64,000 bases of DNA from Nocardiopsis metallicus (GTDB taxonomy: Bacteria > Actinomycetota > Actinomycetes > Streptosporangiales > Streptosporangiaceae): NCBI RefSeq assembly GCF_014201115.1, contig NZ_JACHDO010000001.1, positions 2,542,001-2,606,000 of the forward strand. Direction: 5' to 3'. This document shows, one piece after another, positions 26,620-36,700 of the stretch; position 1 is the stretch's first letter; each line of letters begins with the position of its first letter. The translations under genes were made by a program, and so were the position numbers. The notes beneath the pieces are model-generated. The model saw only the letters and a list, made by a program, of their open reading frames with translations, was not told the DNA's origin and did not search any database.

Positions 26620-28115
26620 GGGTTGACTCCTTGCTGGTTCGGTCCGGGCTGGTTCGGTCCGGCGGCGCCCGGGGCGCCGCGGTCGGTGTGGTTGTGGTCG
26701 GTGAGTGCGTCGGCCAGGCGCTCGGCCTCGCGGCCGGCGTCGGCGATGCAGGCCGGGATGCCCACTCCCCCGTAGGCGGCGCCGCACACCCCGAGTCCGG
26801 GACGGCTGCCCACGGCCGAGCGGACGCGCTCCACCCGGGCGGCGTGGCCGACCGCGTACTGGGGCAGCCCGTCGGTCCACCGGGTGACGCGGGTCTCGAC
26901 CGGGGATCCGCGCAGTCCGGTGACGCGGGCGAGGTCGGCCAGGGCCGCTGCGGCCAGCTCCTCATCGGAGCGGCGCAGGGCGTTCTCGTCCCGGAACCGG
27001 CCGATGGAGCAGCGCAGGGCGACCAGGTCCTCACCCGGGTTGACCCTATCCAGCTCCTGGGCCAGCCAGGGCCACTTGTTGCTGGAGAAGGTGGCGGCCT
27101 TGATGGTCAAGCCCTCACCGGCCGGAACCAGGAAGCCGGTGCCGGTGAGCGTCGCGGGGAAGGCCGAGGCCGGCAGGGCGAAGGTCACCAGCGCCATGCT
27201 CGCGTACTCGGTCCGGCGCAGCTCCCGCGCGGCGGCGGGTTCGGTGTCGGCGAGCAGGCGGGCGGCCTCGGGGGCGGGGCAGGCGAGCAGCACCGCGTCG
27301 CAGTCGAGCGTCTCCGCCTGGGCCCCCTGTGCACCCTCCAGGCGCACTCTCCAGCCCTCGGGGAGGCGCTCCAGGGCCTCGGCTCGGGTACCGGTGCGCA
27401 GATCCTTCTGGAGGGACACCAGGGCATCCACGAGCGAGGCGACCCCACCGCGCAGGGAGGCGAAGACGGGTCCTGCCTTGGTGGGCGCGGCGCCCCGGCC
27501 GCTCAGGCTGGTGTGCACGGCGTTCATCAGGGAGCGGTCGCGCCGGGCCATCGGGGCGATCTGCGGCAGGGTGGAGTCCAGGGAGAGCTCGTCGGCCCGC
27601 CCCGCGTACACGCCACCCAGAAGGGGTTCGACCAGCCGGTCCACCACCTCGCGGCCCATGCGGGTGCCCACGTAGGCGGCCACGGGAACGTCGGATCGCA
27701 CCGGCGTGCGCGGCCAGACCAGGTCGAGCGCGGCGCGCAGGGTCCCCGCCGGGGAGAGCACCCCGCTGCGGGCCAGGGCGCGCAGGTCGCCGGGCACGCC
27801 CATGAGCTGGCCCTTGGGCAGGGAGCGGATCCGGCCCCGGCTGTAGATGGCCGCGGCTCCCGGGCCCGGGTGCACCACCTGGTCGTCCAGGCCGAGCTCG
27901 GCGAAGAGGTCGAGGGCCTCGGGGCGGCGGGCGAGCACGGCCTCGGCACCGGCGTCGACGGACACACCCGCCACGGGCGAGGCGCGGAGCTTTCCTCCCG
28001 GGGCTTCGGCGGCCTCGACCACCGTGGTGGTGATCCCCCGGCCGTTGAGGCGGTGCGCGGCGGTGAGTCCGGAGACCCCGCCTCCGATCACGACGACATG
28101 CGGTGCTTGCGGCAT
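26616..28115 (-). CDS. hemY: Coproporphyrinogen III oxidase (HemG/HemY/CgoX type)
   Basis: 499 residues from the ATG at 28115, preceded by GGTGG. An FAD-dependent oxidase of the PPOX family. The N-terminal [17 protein letters not shown] is the dinucleotide-binding motif. [11 protein letters not shown] and [18 protein letters not shown] segments lie early in the protein, with the C-terminal [19 protein letters not shown] closing the flavin site. In actinobacteria this enzyme oxidises coproporphyrinogen III to coproporphyrin III. The last 27 residues are a Pro/Asn/Gln-rich tail ([19 protein letters not shown]) encoded by a small direct repeat. Older annotations call it protoporphyrinogen oxidase. 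Confidence 0.9.
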   Translation of the reverse strand: MPQAPHVVVIGGGVSGLTAAHRLNGRGITTTVVEAAEAPGGKLRASPVAGVSVDAGAEAVLARRPEALDLFAELGLDDQVVHPGPGAAAIYSRGRIRSLPKGQLMGVPGDLRALARSGVLSPAGTLRAALDLVWPRTPVRSDVPVAAYVGTRMGREVVDRLVEPLLGGVYAGRADELSLDSTLPQIAPMARRDRSLMNAVHTSLSGRGAAPTKAGPVFASLRGGVASLVDALVSLQKDLRTGTRAEALERLPEGWRVRLEGAQGAQAETLDCDAVLLACPAPEAARLLADTEPAAARELRRTEYASMALVTFALPASAFPATLTGTGFLVPAGEGLTIKAATFSSNKWPWLAQELDRVNPGEDLVALRCSIGRFRDENALRRSDEELAAAALADLARVTGLRGSPVETRVTRWTDGLPQYAVGHAARVERVRSAVGSRPGLGVCGAAYGGVGIPACIADAGREAERLADALTDHNHTDRGAPGAAGPNQPGPNQQGVNP

Positions 28116-28316
28116 GCCACCAGCTTCCCAGATGCCGCGGGTCACGGTGATCCGCCGTCCCCGAAGCGGGACCTCCGGCGGTGGGGTTTCGGCCGGAGGT
28201 CCCGAGGGTCCAGGTCCGGCGCCCGGGCGCGGCGCGAATCCGGGAGGGGTTCGATCCGTTGCGCTCTCGTTACCGACCGGACGAAACGCCCGGGTTCGGG
28301 GTCGCGTCGAAGCATC

Positions 28317-29360
28317 ATGGACACTTCAGCCCTCCCCCGTGCGGGCCGTGTGGCCCGCACGACCGTCGCCACCGGTATGGCCGCCCTGTTGCTCGCCGCC
28401 TGCGGTGCTTCCAACGACCTGACGGACGGCAGCGCCAGCCGAGGCGCCGCCCCGGACTCCGCCGGCCTCGCCATGCCCGAGGAACAGGCCGACGCCGAGG
28501 CCGGATACACGGAGGAGGGAGCCTCGGACGCGGCGGACGGCAACGTGGGCTCGGACGTGGAGATCACGGACCGGCAGCTGATCCACATCGCCGAGATGAC
28601 CGTGCGCGTGGAGGACGTCGCCGAGGCCTCCGACCTGGCCAAGGCCCTGGCGGTCGAGGCGGGCGGCTACGTGGCCGAGGAGCGCCTCTCCACGCCCACG
28701 GCCGGCACCCCCGAGAGCGCTCTGACCCTGCGCGTCCCCAACGATGACTACGAGAGCTCCCTGGACGCGCTGGCCGAGCTGGGCGACCGCTCCACGCTGG
28801 AGCGGTCGGTACAGGACGTCACCGAGGACGTGGCCGACGTCGAGAGCCGCATCGAGTCCTCCCAGGCCGCCCTGGAGACCCTGCGCGGTTACCTGGAGCA
28901 GGCCGAGGACGTCGACGACCTGCTGCGCGTGGAGAGCGAGATCCAACGGCGCCAGGAGGACCTGGAGGCGTTCCAGGCGCGGCTGGACTCGCTGGAGAAC
29001 CAGACCGCCTACTCCACGGTGCACCTGACCCTCCAGCCCCCGGCCACCTACGTCGAGGAGCCCTCCCGGGACTCCGTCGGGTTCCTCGGCGGGCTGGAGC
29101 GCGGCTGGCTGGCCCTGGTCACCCTGGGGCAGGGTCTGGCCGTGATCGCCGGCTGGCTGCTGCCCTTCGCCGTGGTGGCCGCGGTGCTCGGCGCCTGGCC
29201 GCTGTGGTTGTGGCGCCAGCGCCGCAGGGCCCGCCGGGACCAGCGGGCGCGGAACGCGGCCGTGCCCGCGGGCGACGCCGCTGAGGGTTCCGAGAGCGGT
29301 TCCGCGACGGCGGACACGAGCCCGGAAACAGACGCGAACGGCCCCGAGGACCAGCGCTGA
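28317..29360 (+). CDS. DUF4349 lipoprotein
   Basis: 347 residues. The N-terminal signal ends in the lipobox LLAACG, so the mature protein should be a lipoprotein anchored at Cys. After a Glu/Asp/Ala-rich linker comes the DUF4349 domain (about 85-265), including LIHIAEMTVRVEDV, SLENQTAYSTVHLTL and a long coiled-coil-like stretch (VADVESRIESSQAALETLRG, about 175-235). A C-terminal helix (ALVTLGQGLAVIAGWLLPF, near 268-290) and a basic, then acidic, tail follow. It is therefore held at both ends. Function unknown; the coiled coil suggests oligomerisation at the membrane. It is transcribed divergently from hemG. Confidence 0.87.
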   Translation: MDTSALPRAGRVARTTVATGMAALLLAACGASNDLTDGSASRGAAPDSAGLAMPEEQADAEAGYTEEGASDAADGNVGSDVEITDRQLIHIAEMTVRVEDVAEASDLAKALAVEAGGYVAEERLSTPTAGTPESALTLRVPNDDYESSLDALAELGDRSTLERSVQDVTEDVADVESRIESSQAALETLRGYLEQAEDVDDLLRVESEIQRRQEDLEAFQARLDSLENQTAYSTVHLTLQPPATYVEEPSRDSVGFLGGLERGWLALVTLGQGLAVIAGWLLPFAVVAAVLGAWPLWLWRQRRRARRDQRARNAAVPAGDAAEGSESGSATADTSPETDANGPEDQR

Positions 29361-29369
29361 CCGAGCGGA

Positions 29370-29420
29370 ACGACGCCGGCGCCCGGCTCCCGCTGCGGGG
29401 GCCGGGCACCGGCGCGTCGT
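29370..29420. terminator. Bidirectional terminator
   Basis: A GC-rich hairpin (ACGACGCCGGCGCCCGGC with GCCGGGCACCGGCGCGTCGT, small bulge) lies between the DUF4349 gene and convergent hemE. Confidence 0.75.
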
Positions 29421-29445
29421 GTGTCGTGCCTGTCGCGCGGAGCGC

Positions 29446-30477
29446 CTAGTTGGCGGTCTCCTCGTGCACGAAGGCGGTGAGGCGTTCGAGCACGGTCGGG
29501 TCGGTGCTGGGCAGCACACCGTGGCCGAGGTTGAAGATGTGGCCGTCGGCGGCGCGGCCCCGCGAGAGGATGTCGCGCGTACGGTCGGCGACGACCTCCC
29601 AGGGCGCGAACAGCGTCGCGGGGTCCAGGTTGCCCTGGAGCGCCGTGCCCGGCTGGACCCGCTGGGCGGCCTTGTCCAGCGGCACCCGCCAGTCCACGCC
29701 CACGACGTCGGCCCCGGCCTCGCTGAGCAGGCTCAGCAGCTCGCCGGTGCCCACACCGAAGTGGATGCGCGGCACCTCGTACTCGGTCAGCTGACCGAAG
29801 ATCCACGAGGTGTAGGGCAGCACCGAGGCGCGGTAGTCCTCAGCGCTCAGCGCGCCGACCCAGGAGTCGAAGAGCTGGACCGCGCTGGCCCCCGCCTCGA
29901 TCTGGGTGCGCAGGAAGCCCAGGGTGATGTTGGCCAGGCGGCGCATGAGCTCGTCCCACAGCTCGGGCTCGCCGTACATCAGCGCCTTGGTGTGCTCGTG
30001 GTTCTTCGACGGCCCGCCCTCGATGAGGTAGGAGGCCAGCGTGAACGGAGCGCCCGCGAAACCGATCAGCGGCTTGTCGCCGAGCTCTCCCACGAGCTGG
30101 CCGACCGCCTCGGTGACGTACGGGATGTCGCCGGGCTCGAGATCGCGCAGGCGTTTGATCCCGTCGGCGTCCCGGATCGGGTCGTCGACCACGGGGCCGA
30201 CACCCGGCTTGATGTCCAGGTCGATCCCGATGGCCTTGAGCGGTACGACGATGTCGCTGAAGAAGATCGCGGCGTCGGTGTCGTACCGGCGGACCGGCTG
30301 CATCGTGATCTCGGTGATCATGTCGGGTCGCGCACACGCCTCAAGCATCGGCACGTCAGCGCGGACCCGTCGGTACTCGGGCAGGGAGCGCCCGGCCTGG
30401 CGCATGAACCACACCGGTGTGTGGGACACCGGGAGGCGCCGGCAGGCGCGGAGGAATGGAGAGTCTTGAAGCGTCAC
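29446..30477 (-). CDS. hemE: Uroporphyrinogen decarboxylase
   Basis: About 343 residues from a GTG at 30477. The start is uncertain, because AAGG abuts the codon and the frame stays open further upstream. HemE removes four carboxyl groups from uroporphyrinogen III to give coproporphyrinogen III. The signature [16 protein letters not shown] is near residue 17, and the second motif [18 protein letters not shown] is intact, as are [13 protein letters not shown] (with the catalytic Asp) and [11 protein letters not shown]. Together with hemY and hemQ in the same block it forms the late haem pathway. Confidence 0.93.
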   Translation of the reverse strand: MTLQDSPFLRACRRLPVSHTPVWFMRQAGRSLPEYRRVRADVPMLEACARPDMITEITMQPVRRYDTDAAIFFSDIVVPLKAIGIDLDIKPGVGPVVDDPIRDADGIKRLRDLEPGDIPYVTEAVGQLVGELGDKPLIGFAGAPFTLASYLIEGGPSKNHEHTKALMYGEPELWDELMRRLANITLGFLRTQIEAGASAVQLFDSWVGALSAEDYRASVLPYTSWIFGQLTEYEVPRIHFGVGTGELLSLLSEAGADVVGVDWRVPLDKAAQRVQPGTALQGNLDPATLFAPWEVVADRTRDILSRGRAADGHIFNLGHGVLPSTDPTVLERLTAFVHEETAN

Positions 30478-30741
30478 CCTTGAATCGTGCCATGCCCGTC
30501 CCGGTGGTCTCACTCGGATCGCCGGAGCGGGGTCCTTCCGGCGGGGCGGGCCGGGGGCGCGCAGACCGCGAACCGGCGCCGCTGGCGGCTCCGCGGTCCC
30601 AAGATCATCACAAAAGCCCGACACGCCGGGGGAACTACGACCGCCCGCCGGTGACTCGTGCCACGGTCGAATCCGTGCCCACCATCACACCATCGGCGGG
30701 ACACGTCCCGGCGACCCCCGCCAGGACGTGATCACCACAAT

Positions 30742-31338
30742 ATGAAGGCTGACGTTTCCATCATGCCCGATGTCGGTAGCGCCGAGAACGCTCAGGAAAC
30801 GTTCCGGCGAGCGGTCGAGGCCCTGCGCTCTCCTCACATCCGCCCCGAGATCACCGTCCGGGAGATCCCCTCTCCCCAGCGGCTGGCTCCCTATTCCTCG
30901 GCCGTGTCGGCCGAGGTCACGGTTCAGGGCGAGGAGATCGCCTGGGGCCGGCTGATCGTCCTGTACGACCCCGAGGGCACCCGCGACTGGCCCGGCCCCT
31001 TCCGGGTGGTCTGCCAGGCCAACTCCGAGCTGGAGTCGGAGATCGCCACCGATCCCCTGCTCGGCCCGGTCGCCTGGAGCTGGCTCACCGACGCCCTGGA
31101 GACCAACGGCGCCACCCACCACACGCTGAGCGGCACGGTCACCCGTGCCACCACCGAGGGGTTCGGCACCAAGGCGCACGAGGGCGCCACCACCGAGGTC
31201 GAGATGCGCGCCTCGTGGACCCCGGAGTCGGCGGACCTGTCCGGACACATGAGCGCCTGGCTGGCGCTGCTGGCCTCCGCTTCGGGCCTTCCCCCGCTGG
31301 ACGTCACCGACATCGCCCGGCAGCGGTCGCGCCCCTGA
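30742..31338 (+). CDS. DUF3000 family protein
   Basis: 198 residues from the ATG at 30742 (a second ATG is at 30763). Recognisable as the actinobacterial DUF3000 family by FRRAVEALRSPHIRPEI, LAPYSSAVSAEV, GRLIVLYDPEGTRDWPGPFRVV and the C-terminal WTPESADLSGHMSAWLALLASASGLPP. No membrane segment or catalytic motif is seen. The family typically sits next to the ribonuclease D gene, as here, which suggests a shared RNA-related role, but its function is unknown. Confidence 0.85.
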   Translation: MKADVSIMPDVGSAENAQETFRRAVEALRSPHIRPEITVREIPSPQRLAPYSSAVSAEVTVQGEEIAWGRLIVLYDPEGTRDWPGPFRVVCQANSELESEIATDPLLGPVAWSWLTDALETNGATHHTLSGTVTRATTEGFGTKAHEGATTEVEMRASWTPESADLSGHMSAWLALLASASGLPPLDVTDIARQRSRP

Positions 31339-31509
31339 GCCACGGCGCGGGCGTTGAATTGTGCCTTGAGTCGTACCGATCAACACCCTCCGAGCTGGGA
31401 TCGGGCGGCCCTGCGGGGGGCGGCTCGGGGCCCGGCGGACCCGTAACGCCCAGCGATGCCGAAACGGCCCGTATCTGCGTTCGGTGGCGACAGCGCATAC
31501 CGTAGTGGT

Positions 31510-32772
31510 GTGGCGAACGCGTTGAACTCCAAGACAGAACCCCGCGAACCAGACAACGACGACGCGGAGAGGGCGCCTCTACTTCGGGAACCACGCGAGG
31601 GCCTGCCTGAGGTCACCGCGGACGCCGACGCCCTCGCCGGTGTCATCGCGGCCCTGAGCGCCGGCTCGGGCCCCGTCGCCGTGGACGCCGAGCGCGCCTC
31701 GGGCTACCGGTACGGGCAGCGCGCGTACCTGGTGCAGCTGCGGCGGGAGGGCTCCGGATCGGCGCTGATCGACCCGATCGCCTGCCCCGACCTGAGCGGC
31801 CTCAACTCCGCGGTCGGCGGAGCCGAGGTGGTGCTGCACGCCGCGCACCAGGACCTGCCGTGCCTGTCCGAGGTCAACCTGCGCCCGTCCCTGCTGTTCG
31901 ACACCGAGCTCGCCGGGCGGCTGCTGGGCTACCAGCGGGTCGGGCTCGGGTTCATGGTGGAGCGGTTGCTGGACGTGCGCCTGGCCAAGGAGCACTCGGC
32001 GGTGGACTGGTCCCAGCGGCCGCTGCCCGAGGACTGGCTGCGGTACGCGGCGCTGGACGTGGAGATCCTCATCGAGCTGCGCAACTCCCTGGAGACCGAG
32101 CTCGCCGAGACCGGCAAGCTGGAATGGGCCCAGGAGGAGTTCTCCTCCGTGCTGGCCGCCCCGCCCAAGGAGCCGCGCGCCGATCCCTGGCGGCGCACCT
32201 CGGGCATCCACAAGGTCCGCAACCAGCGCGCCCTGGCCGCCGTCCGCGAGCTCTGGTACGAGCGTGACCGCATCGCCCGGGAACGGGACATCTCCCCGGG
32301 CCGGGTGCTGCCGGACGCGGCGATCGTGGAGGCGGCGACGGCGATGCCGCGCAGCACCACGGAGCTGGCCAAGATCCGGCAGTACGGGATCAAACTGGCC
32401 CGCCGTTACCTGACCACGTGGATCAAGGCGGTGAACCGGGCCCGTGACATGGCTCAGGCCGAGCTGCCGCGGCCCAACGCCCCCGGAGACGGGCCGCCGC
32501 CGGTCAACCGCTGGGCCGACCGCGCCCCCGAGGCGGCGCGCCGGCTGGAGGCCGCCAGGGCGACGGTGACGGGTATCGCGGAGGACGTCGTGATGCCGAC
32601 CGAGAACCTTCTACTGCCGGACACCGTCAGAAGGTTGGCTTGGGCGCCCCCGAAGACCGTGGACCCGGATTCCGTGGGCGATTTCCTACGCACGCGTGGC
32701 GCACGGAACTGGCAGGTCGGCTTGACGGCGGAACCGCTGGCCACGGCCCTGCGGGACGCGGAAAAAAGCTGA
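31510..32772 (+). CDS. rnd: Ribonuclease D-like 3'-5' exonuclease with HRDC domain
   Basis: About 420 residues from a GTG at 31510; the frame extends 18 codons further to an ATG, and no ribosome-binding site settles the matter. The DEDDy exonuclease domain (about 35-210) shows motif I VAVDAERASGYRYGQRAYLVQL, motif II VLHAAHQDLPCL, and motif III with YAALDVEILIEL. The HRDC domain follows (about 215-310, HKVRNQRALAAVRELWYERD). It trims 3' ends of stable RNAs. Like its actinobacterial relatives it has a long C-terminal extension after HRDC, with a second Trp- and Arg-rich segment (about 330-420). Confidence 0.87.
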   Translation: MANALNSKTEPREPDNDDAERAPLLREPREGLPEVTADADALAGVIAALSAGSGPVAVDAERASGYRYGQRAYLVQLRREGSGSALIDPIACPDLSGLNSAVGGAEVVLHAAHQDLPCLSEVNLRPSLLFDTELAGRLLGYQRVGLGFMVERLLDVRLAKEHSAVDWSQRPLPEDWLRYAALDVEILIELRNSLETELAETGKLEWAQEEFSSVLAAPPKEPRADPWRRTSGIHKVRNQRALAAVRELWYERDRIARERDISPGRVLPDAAIVEAATAMPRSTTELAKIRQYGIKLARRYLTTWIKAVNRARDMAQAELPRPNAPGDGPPPVNRWADRAPEAARRLEAARATVTGIAEDVVMPTENLLLPDTVRRLAWAPPKTVDPDSVGDFLRTRGARNWQVGLTAEPLATALRDAEKS

Positions 32773-32783
32773 TCAATACCCCT

Positions 32784-32814
32784 TTCAGTCATTTTGAATC
32801 CAAAGGTGACTGAA
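32784..32814 (+). terminator. Possible hairpin terminator after RNase D
   Basis: TTCAGTCA (32784-32791) pairs perfectly with TGACTGAA (32807-32814) around a 15-base loop. It lies 11 bases past the stop, and no T-run follows. Confidence 0.4.
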
Positions 32815-32985
32815 GTCACACACATACAGGGGCGGTTCATGCCTGTTCCGTAGCCCGTTGTCCGATTAAGTTATAGAAACGTGCCCTGGAATCTCGGGGC
32901 CGTTCGGCTTCTTCTACGGGTATGTAACGAACCGCGGGCCCACAAGGCCCCGGTACGTGTGATCAGGGAAATGTGGTGAGTCTGC

Positions 32986-34008
32986 TTGTCGTTCTGGCGT
33001 GCGCTGCTGCGTGAGACGGGGTTGACGCGTTCTGCCAAGGTCAAGGCGACCGAGGCCGCCATACCCACTCCCCAGGAGCGGGAAGAGCTCCTGGCGGAGC
33101 GGACCGCGCCCCTGCCCCAGCAGGTCCCGACCCACGCGGGCGGGGTGCCCACCGAGACCTCGCACCGGGCGCTGCCCCAGCGCCCCGCGTCCTCCGCCTC
33201 CGGCACCCAGGTCTCGGGAACCAAGGTCCCCACCGCCGGGATGCGCGCGGCGGCCCTGGAGCGAACTCTCCAGTCGCTCGTGGAGCGACTGGGGACCGAG
33301 CACCCGGACACCATCACCGCCCGCAACAACCTGGCCACCAAGTACGCGCAGATGGGTCGGCGCCAGGCCGCCGTGCAGCAGTTCGAGCTGGCCCTGGGCG
33401 AAGCCGTGGCGGTCTACGGCGAGGACCACCCCCGTACCGAGATCATCCGGGAGAACCTGGCCTGGGCGCTGGAGGACGTGGGCTGCCCCGCCGACGCCGC
33501 CGCGCAGTGGGAGACCCTGCTCAGCCAGCGGGAGAACCAGTTCGGCCCGGCCGACGAGGACACGGTGGAGGCGCGCATGCGCCTGGCCGTGTGCTACCGG
33601 CGCAGCGGCCGCGTGGACGCCGCGGTGGCCCACTACGCGCGGGCCGTCGAGGACGTCGCCTCCACCGAGCGCCGCGAGGAGCTCCGGCTGGGCATGAGCG
33701 CGGCGCAGAGCATGGCCGGACGCTACGAGGAGGCCATCTCGCAGCTGCGGATGGTGCTGGCCGGGCGCCGCCGTCGCCTGGGCAAGGGCCACCTGGACAC
33801 CCTCGCGGTACACCACCGGCTGGGCCGCGCCTACACGCAGGCGGGCCGGGCCGATGAGGCCGTCGAGGTCCTCCGCGAGGCCTACCGCGTGGCGCTGAAC
33901 TCCTCCGGCGACCCGGAGGTGCGCCGACTCACCATGCGGCTGCGCCGGGACCTGGCGGGCGCCTACAACGCCGCGGGCCGTCACCGCGAGGCCGACGCGC
34001 TGCTCTGA
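32986..34008 (+). CDS. Tetratricopeptide repeat protein
   Basis: 340 residues from a TTG, forced by an in-frame stop 9 bases upstream and supported by GGTGAG 5 bases before it. After a basic N-terminal segment (SFWRALLRETGLTRSAKVKA) and a disordered stretch (about 35-80) come at least five TPR units of the kinesin-light-chain type. Examples are HPDTITARNNLATKYAQMGR near 105, HPRTEIIRENLAWALEDVG near 148, DTVEARMRLAVCYRRSGR near 192, and HLDTLAVHHRLGRAYTQAGR near 270. These form a protein-binding superhelix. The partner is unknown. No enzymatic domain is fused, and a terminator follows. Confidence 0.85.
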   Translation: MSFWRALLRETGLTRSAKVKATEAAIPTPQEREELLAERTAPLPQQVPTHAGGVPTETSHRALPQRPASSASGTQVSGTKVPTAGMRAAALERTLQSLVERLGTEHPDTITARNNLATKYAQMGRRQAAVQQFELALGEAVAVYGEDHPRTEIIRENLAWALEDVGCPADAAAQWETLLSQRENQFGPADEDTVEARMRLAVCYRRSGRVDAAVAHYARAVEDVASTERREELRLGMSAAQSMAGRYEEAISQLRMVLAGRRRRLGKGHLDTLAVHHRLGRAYTQAGRADEAVEVLREAYRVALNSSGDPEVRRLTMRLRRDLAGAYNAAGRHREADALL

Positions 34009-34019
34009 CACAGCGCAAC

Positions 34020-34054
34020 GAGGGCCGGGACTCCCCACGGAAGTCCCGGCCCTC
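34020..34054 (+). terminator. Terminator after the TPR gene
   Basis: GAGGGCCGGGACT... pairs with AGTCCCGGCCCTC (12-13 bp, 34020-34032 with 34042-34054) around a short loop, 12 bases past the stop. Confidence 0.8.
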
Positions 34055-34172
34055 ACGCGTGTGCGCGGAAGGTTCGGGGGAACAAGGTGGCCAGGCGCGA
34101 AAACCATTCGCGCGAGCCGCCCTGGCCTGGCAGGATCCGTCCGTTGGTCGCACACATTGACCGGAGAGAACG

Positions 34173-34679
34173 ATGCGCGAGCTCAGCACCGAGGAGATCC
34201 GCTCCTCGTTCGTCAACTGCCCCAAGGGCGAGGCCAAGCGGATGCACTTCCCAACAGCCATGCCGCTGCTGGACTGGGAGGACATGGACTTCCTCGGCTG
34301 GACCGACCCCAAGGCTCCGAACCGCGCCTACCTCGTGATCGACTCCGGTGAGGACCCGCTCGGGGTCGCCCTGCGGCTGCCGACGGGCAACCGCAGGGCG
34401 AACTTCTTTAAGTCGATGACCTGCTCGTTCTGCGTGACCGTGCACCCCGCCGGGGGCGTGCGCCTGTTCAGCGCCCCCAAACCGGGCAAGGCCGGTAAGC
34501 AGGGCGACACGGTCGGCCTGTACGTGTGCGCCGACCTCGCCTGCCCGCTCTACGTGCGGGGCAAGCGCGAGTCCCCGCTGATCCAGCCCGCGGAGACCAT
34601 CACCCGCGAGGAGCGCATCCAGCGTCTGCGCCTCAACGTCGACCGCTTCGCGACCACCTTCCTGGGCCACGAGAGCTGA
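34173..34679 (+). CDS. FBP C-terminal treble-clef zinc finger protein
   Basis: 168 residues with GGAGAG ahead of the ATG. It matches the FBP domain, a treble-clef zinc finger first noted at the C-terminus of a fibronectin-binding (EF-G-binding) protein. The opening LSTEEIRSSFVNCPKGEAKRM, the LDFLGWTDPKAPNR-like region, the knuckle CSFCVTVHPAGGV and the second metal pair VCADLACPLYVRGKRESP are all present. Relatives interact with elongation factor G and can help resist fusidic acid; that role is only possible here. Convergent with the ABC exporter, with 22 bases between the stops. Confidence 0.85.
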   Translation: MRELSTEEIRSSFVNCPKGEAKRMHFPTAMPLLDWEDMDFLGWTDPKAPNRAYLVIDSGEDPLGVALRLPTGNRRANFFKSMTCSFCVTVHPAGGVRLFSAPKPGKAGKQGDTVGLYVCADLACPLYVRGKRESPLIQPAETITREERIQRLRLNVDRFATTFLGHES

Positions 34680-34701
34680 CCCGGGGTGCGCGAGCCAGGG
34701 T

Positions 34702-36507
34702 TCAGGAGCTCGCGCTGGCCCCCTCCGGGATGTCGGGGCTTTCGGGGGTGAGGAGCTGGCCCGCGGCGAGGTCCCGGTAGAGGTCGTCGCCCTCGACCAG
34801 TTCGGCGTGGGTGCCCACCGCGCGGACCGTGCCGGTCTCCATGACCACGATCCGGTCGGCGCTGGTGACCGTGGACAGGCGGTGCGCCACCACGATCACG
34901 TTGGTGCTGCGGGCCGCCTCCAGCATGACCGCCTTGAGGGCGCCCTCGTTGGCGGCGTCCAGCTGGGAGGTGGCCTCGTCCATCAGCAGCAGGCGGGGGC
35001 GGCGGAGCAGCGCCCTGGCGATGGCCACGCGCTGGCGCTCGCCGCCGGAGATGGTGACGCCCCGGTGGCCGATCGGGTTCTCCAGGCCCTCGGGCAGGCG
35101 GTCGACCAGGTCCGTGAGACGGGCCGTTCGGACGACCTCGTGGAGTTCGGCCTCGGTGGCGTGCGGCGCGGCCATGGTGAGGTTGGCGCGCAGGGTCCCG
35201 TCCAGGACCGGGGCGTCCTGTTCGACGTAGCCGATCTGGGCGCGCAGCGCCTCCAGGGGCCAGTCGCGGACGTCGGTGCCGTCCAGGAGCACGCTGCCGG
35301 AGGTGGTGTCGTAGAAGCGCTCGACGAGGGAGAAGACAGTGGTCTTGCCCGAGCCCGAGGGTCCGACCAGGGCGGTCAGGCCCGCACCCGAGGCCTCGAA
35401 GCTCACGCCGTGGTGCACCAGCGGCAGGTCGGGGTGGTAGCGGAAGGTGACGTCGGTGAGGGAGAGCTCGGCGGGGCGGGCGGAGAGGGGTTCGGTGCGG
35501 TTGCCTTCGGGGTTCTCCCGGTCCAGGTCGGCGACCTCGTCGATGCGGCGGACGGCGGCCAGGCCGGTCTGGAGCTCGGTGGCCGAGTTCACCAGGGTGA
35601 TGATGGGTTCCATCAGGTAGAAGAGCAGCAGCAGGAAGGCGATGAGGGTGGAGACGTTCATCGTCCCCGCGGCCACCATGCCGCCGCCCACGCCCAGGAC
35701 CACGAGGAACGAGGCGTTGATGGTGAGCGAGGCCAGGGTGCCCGAGAGCGCGGTCCACCCGGCCACGGCGACGCCCTTGCGCCAGGACTCCACCGCGGCG
35801 ACGTCCAGGCGCTCGATCTCGGCGCGTTCGGCGGAGGAGGCCTTGACCGTGCGGAAGGCGCCGAAGATCCGCTCCAGGAGCGAGCCCATCTCACCGAGGG
35901 AGGCCTGCGCGGCCTGGGTGGCCCGGCCGATCCTCGGCAGGATCACCCCCATGAAGACACCGACCACCAGGATCATTCCCAGGGTGATCAGGAGCAGCGT
36001 CGGGCTCAGGAACGCCATGATGACGATGGCGCCGACCAGCAGAACCGTACTGGTGAAGAGGTTGGTGATGCCGCTGGTGGCGACGGAGCGGAGCAGGGTG
36101 GTGTCGGCGGTCAGCCGGGAGACCAGGTCACCCGGTTTGAGCCGGTCGAGTTCTCCTACGCGTAGTCGGACCAAGCGGCCGACCAGGTTGCGGCGTACTC
36201 CGAGCACGACGCTCTGGCCGGTGCGTTCCAGCACGAAGGCGCCCAGGGCGCCGATGACGGCGCCGAGGAGCACCACGGCCAGCAGGGCCAGGATCGGGCC
36301 GGAGACGGAGCCGCCCCCGCCCAGGGCGTCGATGACGTACTTGGCCATGAGCGGCTGCGCCAGTCCGGTGATCCCGCCGAGGAAGGTGAGCACACCGCCC
36401 AGGACCAGCATCCGCCAGTGCACGCGCGCGTACTCCCACAGGCGGCGCAGCGGCGCTTTGGGCGCCTGCCTGAGCAGCGCGACGTGCTCCGGGTCCGGTC
36501 GCGGCAT
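34702..36507 (-). CDS. ABC exporter, fused membrane and ATPase domains
   Basis: About 601 residues from the ATG at 36507, which has AAGGGGG 5 bases upstream; an ATG five codons earlier is less well placed. The N-terminal half (about 20-320) has six membrane helices of a type IV (MsbA-like) exporter, and the C-terminal half is the nucleotide-binding domain. Walker A is GPSGSGKTT (near 381), the signature ISGGERQRVAIARALL, Walker B LLLMDEATSQLD, and the switch His in VVAHRLSTV. It should work as a homodimer exporting a lipid, peptide or drug. Substrate unknown; no biosynthetic genes are nearby. Confidence 0.92.
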   Translation of the reverse strand: MPRPDPEHVALLRQAPKAPLRRLWEYARVHWRMLVLGGVLTFLGGITGLAQPLMAKYVIDALGGGGSVSGPILALLAVVLLGAVIGALGAFVLERTGQSVVLGVRRNLVGRLVRLRVGELDRLKPGDLVSRLTADTTLLRSVATSGITNLFTSTVLLVGAIVIMAFLSPTLLLITLGMILVVGVFMGVILPRIGRATQAAQASLGEMGSLLERIFGAFRTVKASSAERAEIERLDVAAVESWRKGVAVAGWTALSGTLASLTINASFLVVLGVGGGMVAAGTMNVSTLIAFLLLLFYLMEPIITLVNSATELQTGLAAVRRIDEVADLDRENPEGNRTEPLSARPAELSLTDVTFRYHPDLPLVHHGVSFEASGAGLTALVGPSGSGKTTVFSLVERFYDTTSGSVLLDGTDVRDWPLEALRAQIGYVEQDAPVLDGTLRANLTMAAPHATEAELHEVVRTARLTDLVDRLPEGLENPIGHRGVTISGGERQRVAIARALLRRPRLLLMDEATSQLDAANEGALKAVMLEAARSTNVIVVAHRLSTVTSADRIVVMETGTVRAVGTHAELVEGDDLYRDLAAGQLLTPESPDIPEGASASS

Positions 36508-36700
36508 CTTTGCCCCCTTCATCTCCTACGCACGGAATCTCCCTCCAGCCAACCGTGTTGGCGGTAGCGGCCACAACCGCCGAAAGTAGGGGATGCCCCC
36601 TTCTTGAGAAGTGATCGGCCCCGCCGCTCGCACTATTTGTTACTGGCGAGTAGCATGGGCCCCATACAGTCCACCAACGCTTGGAGAAGGAGGGGCCATC

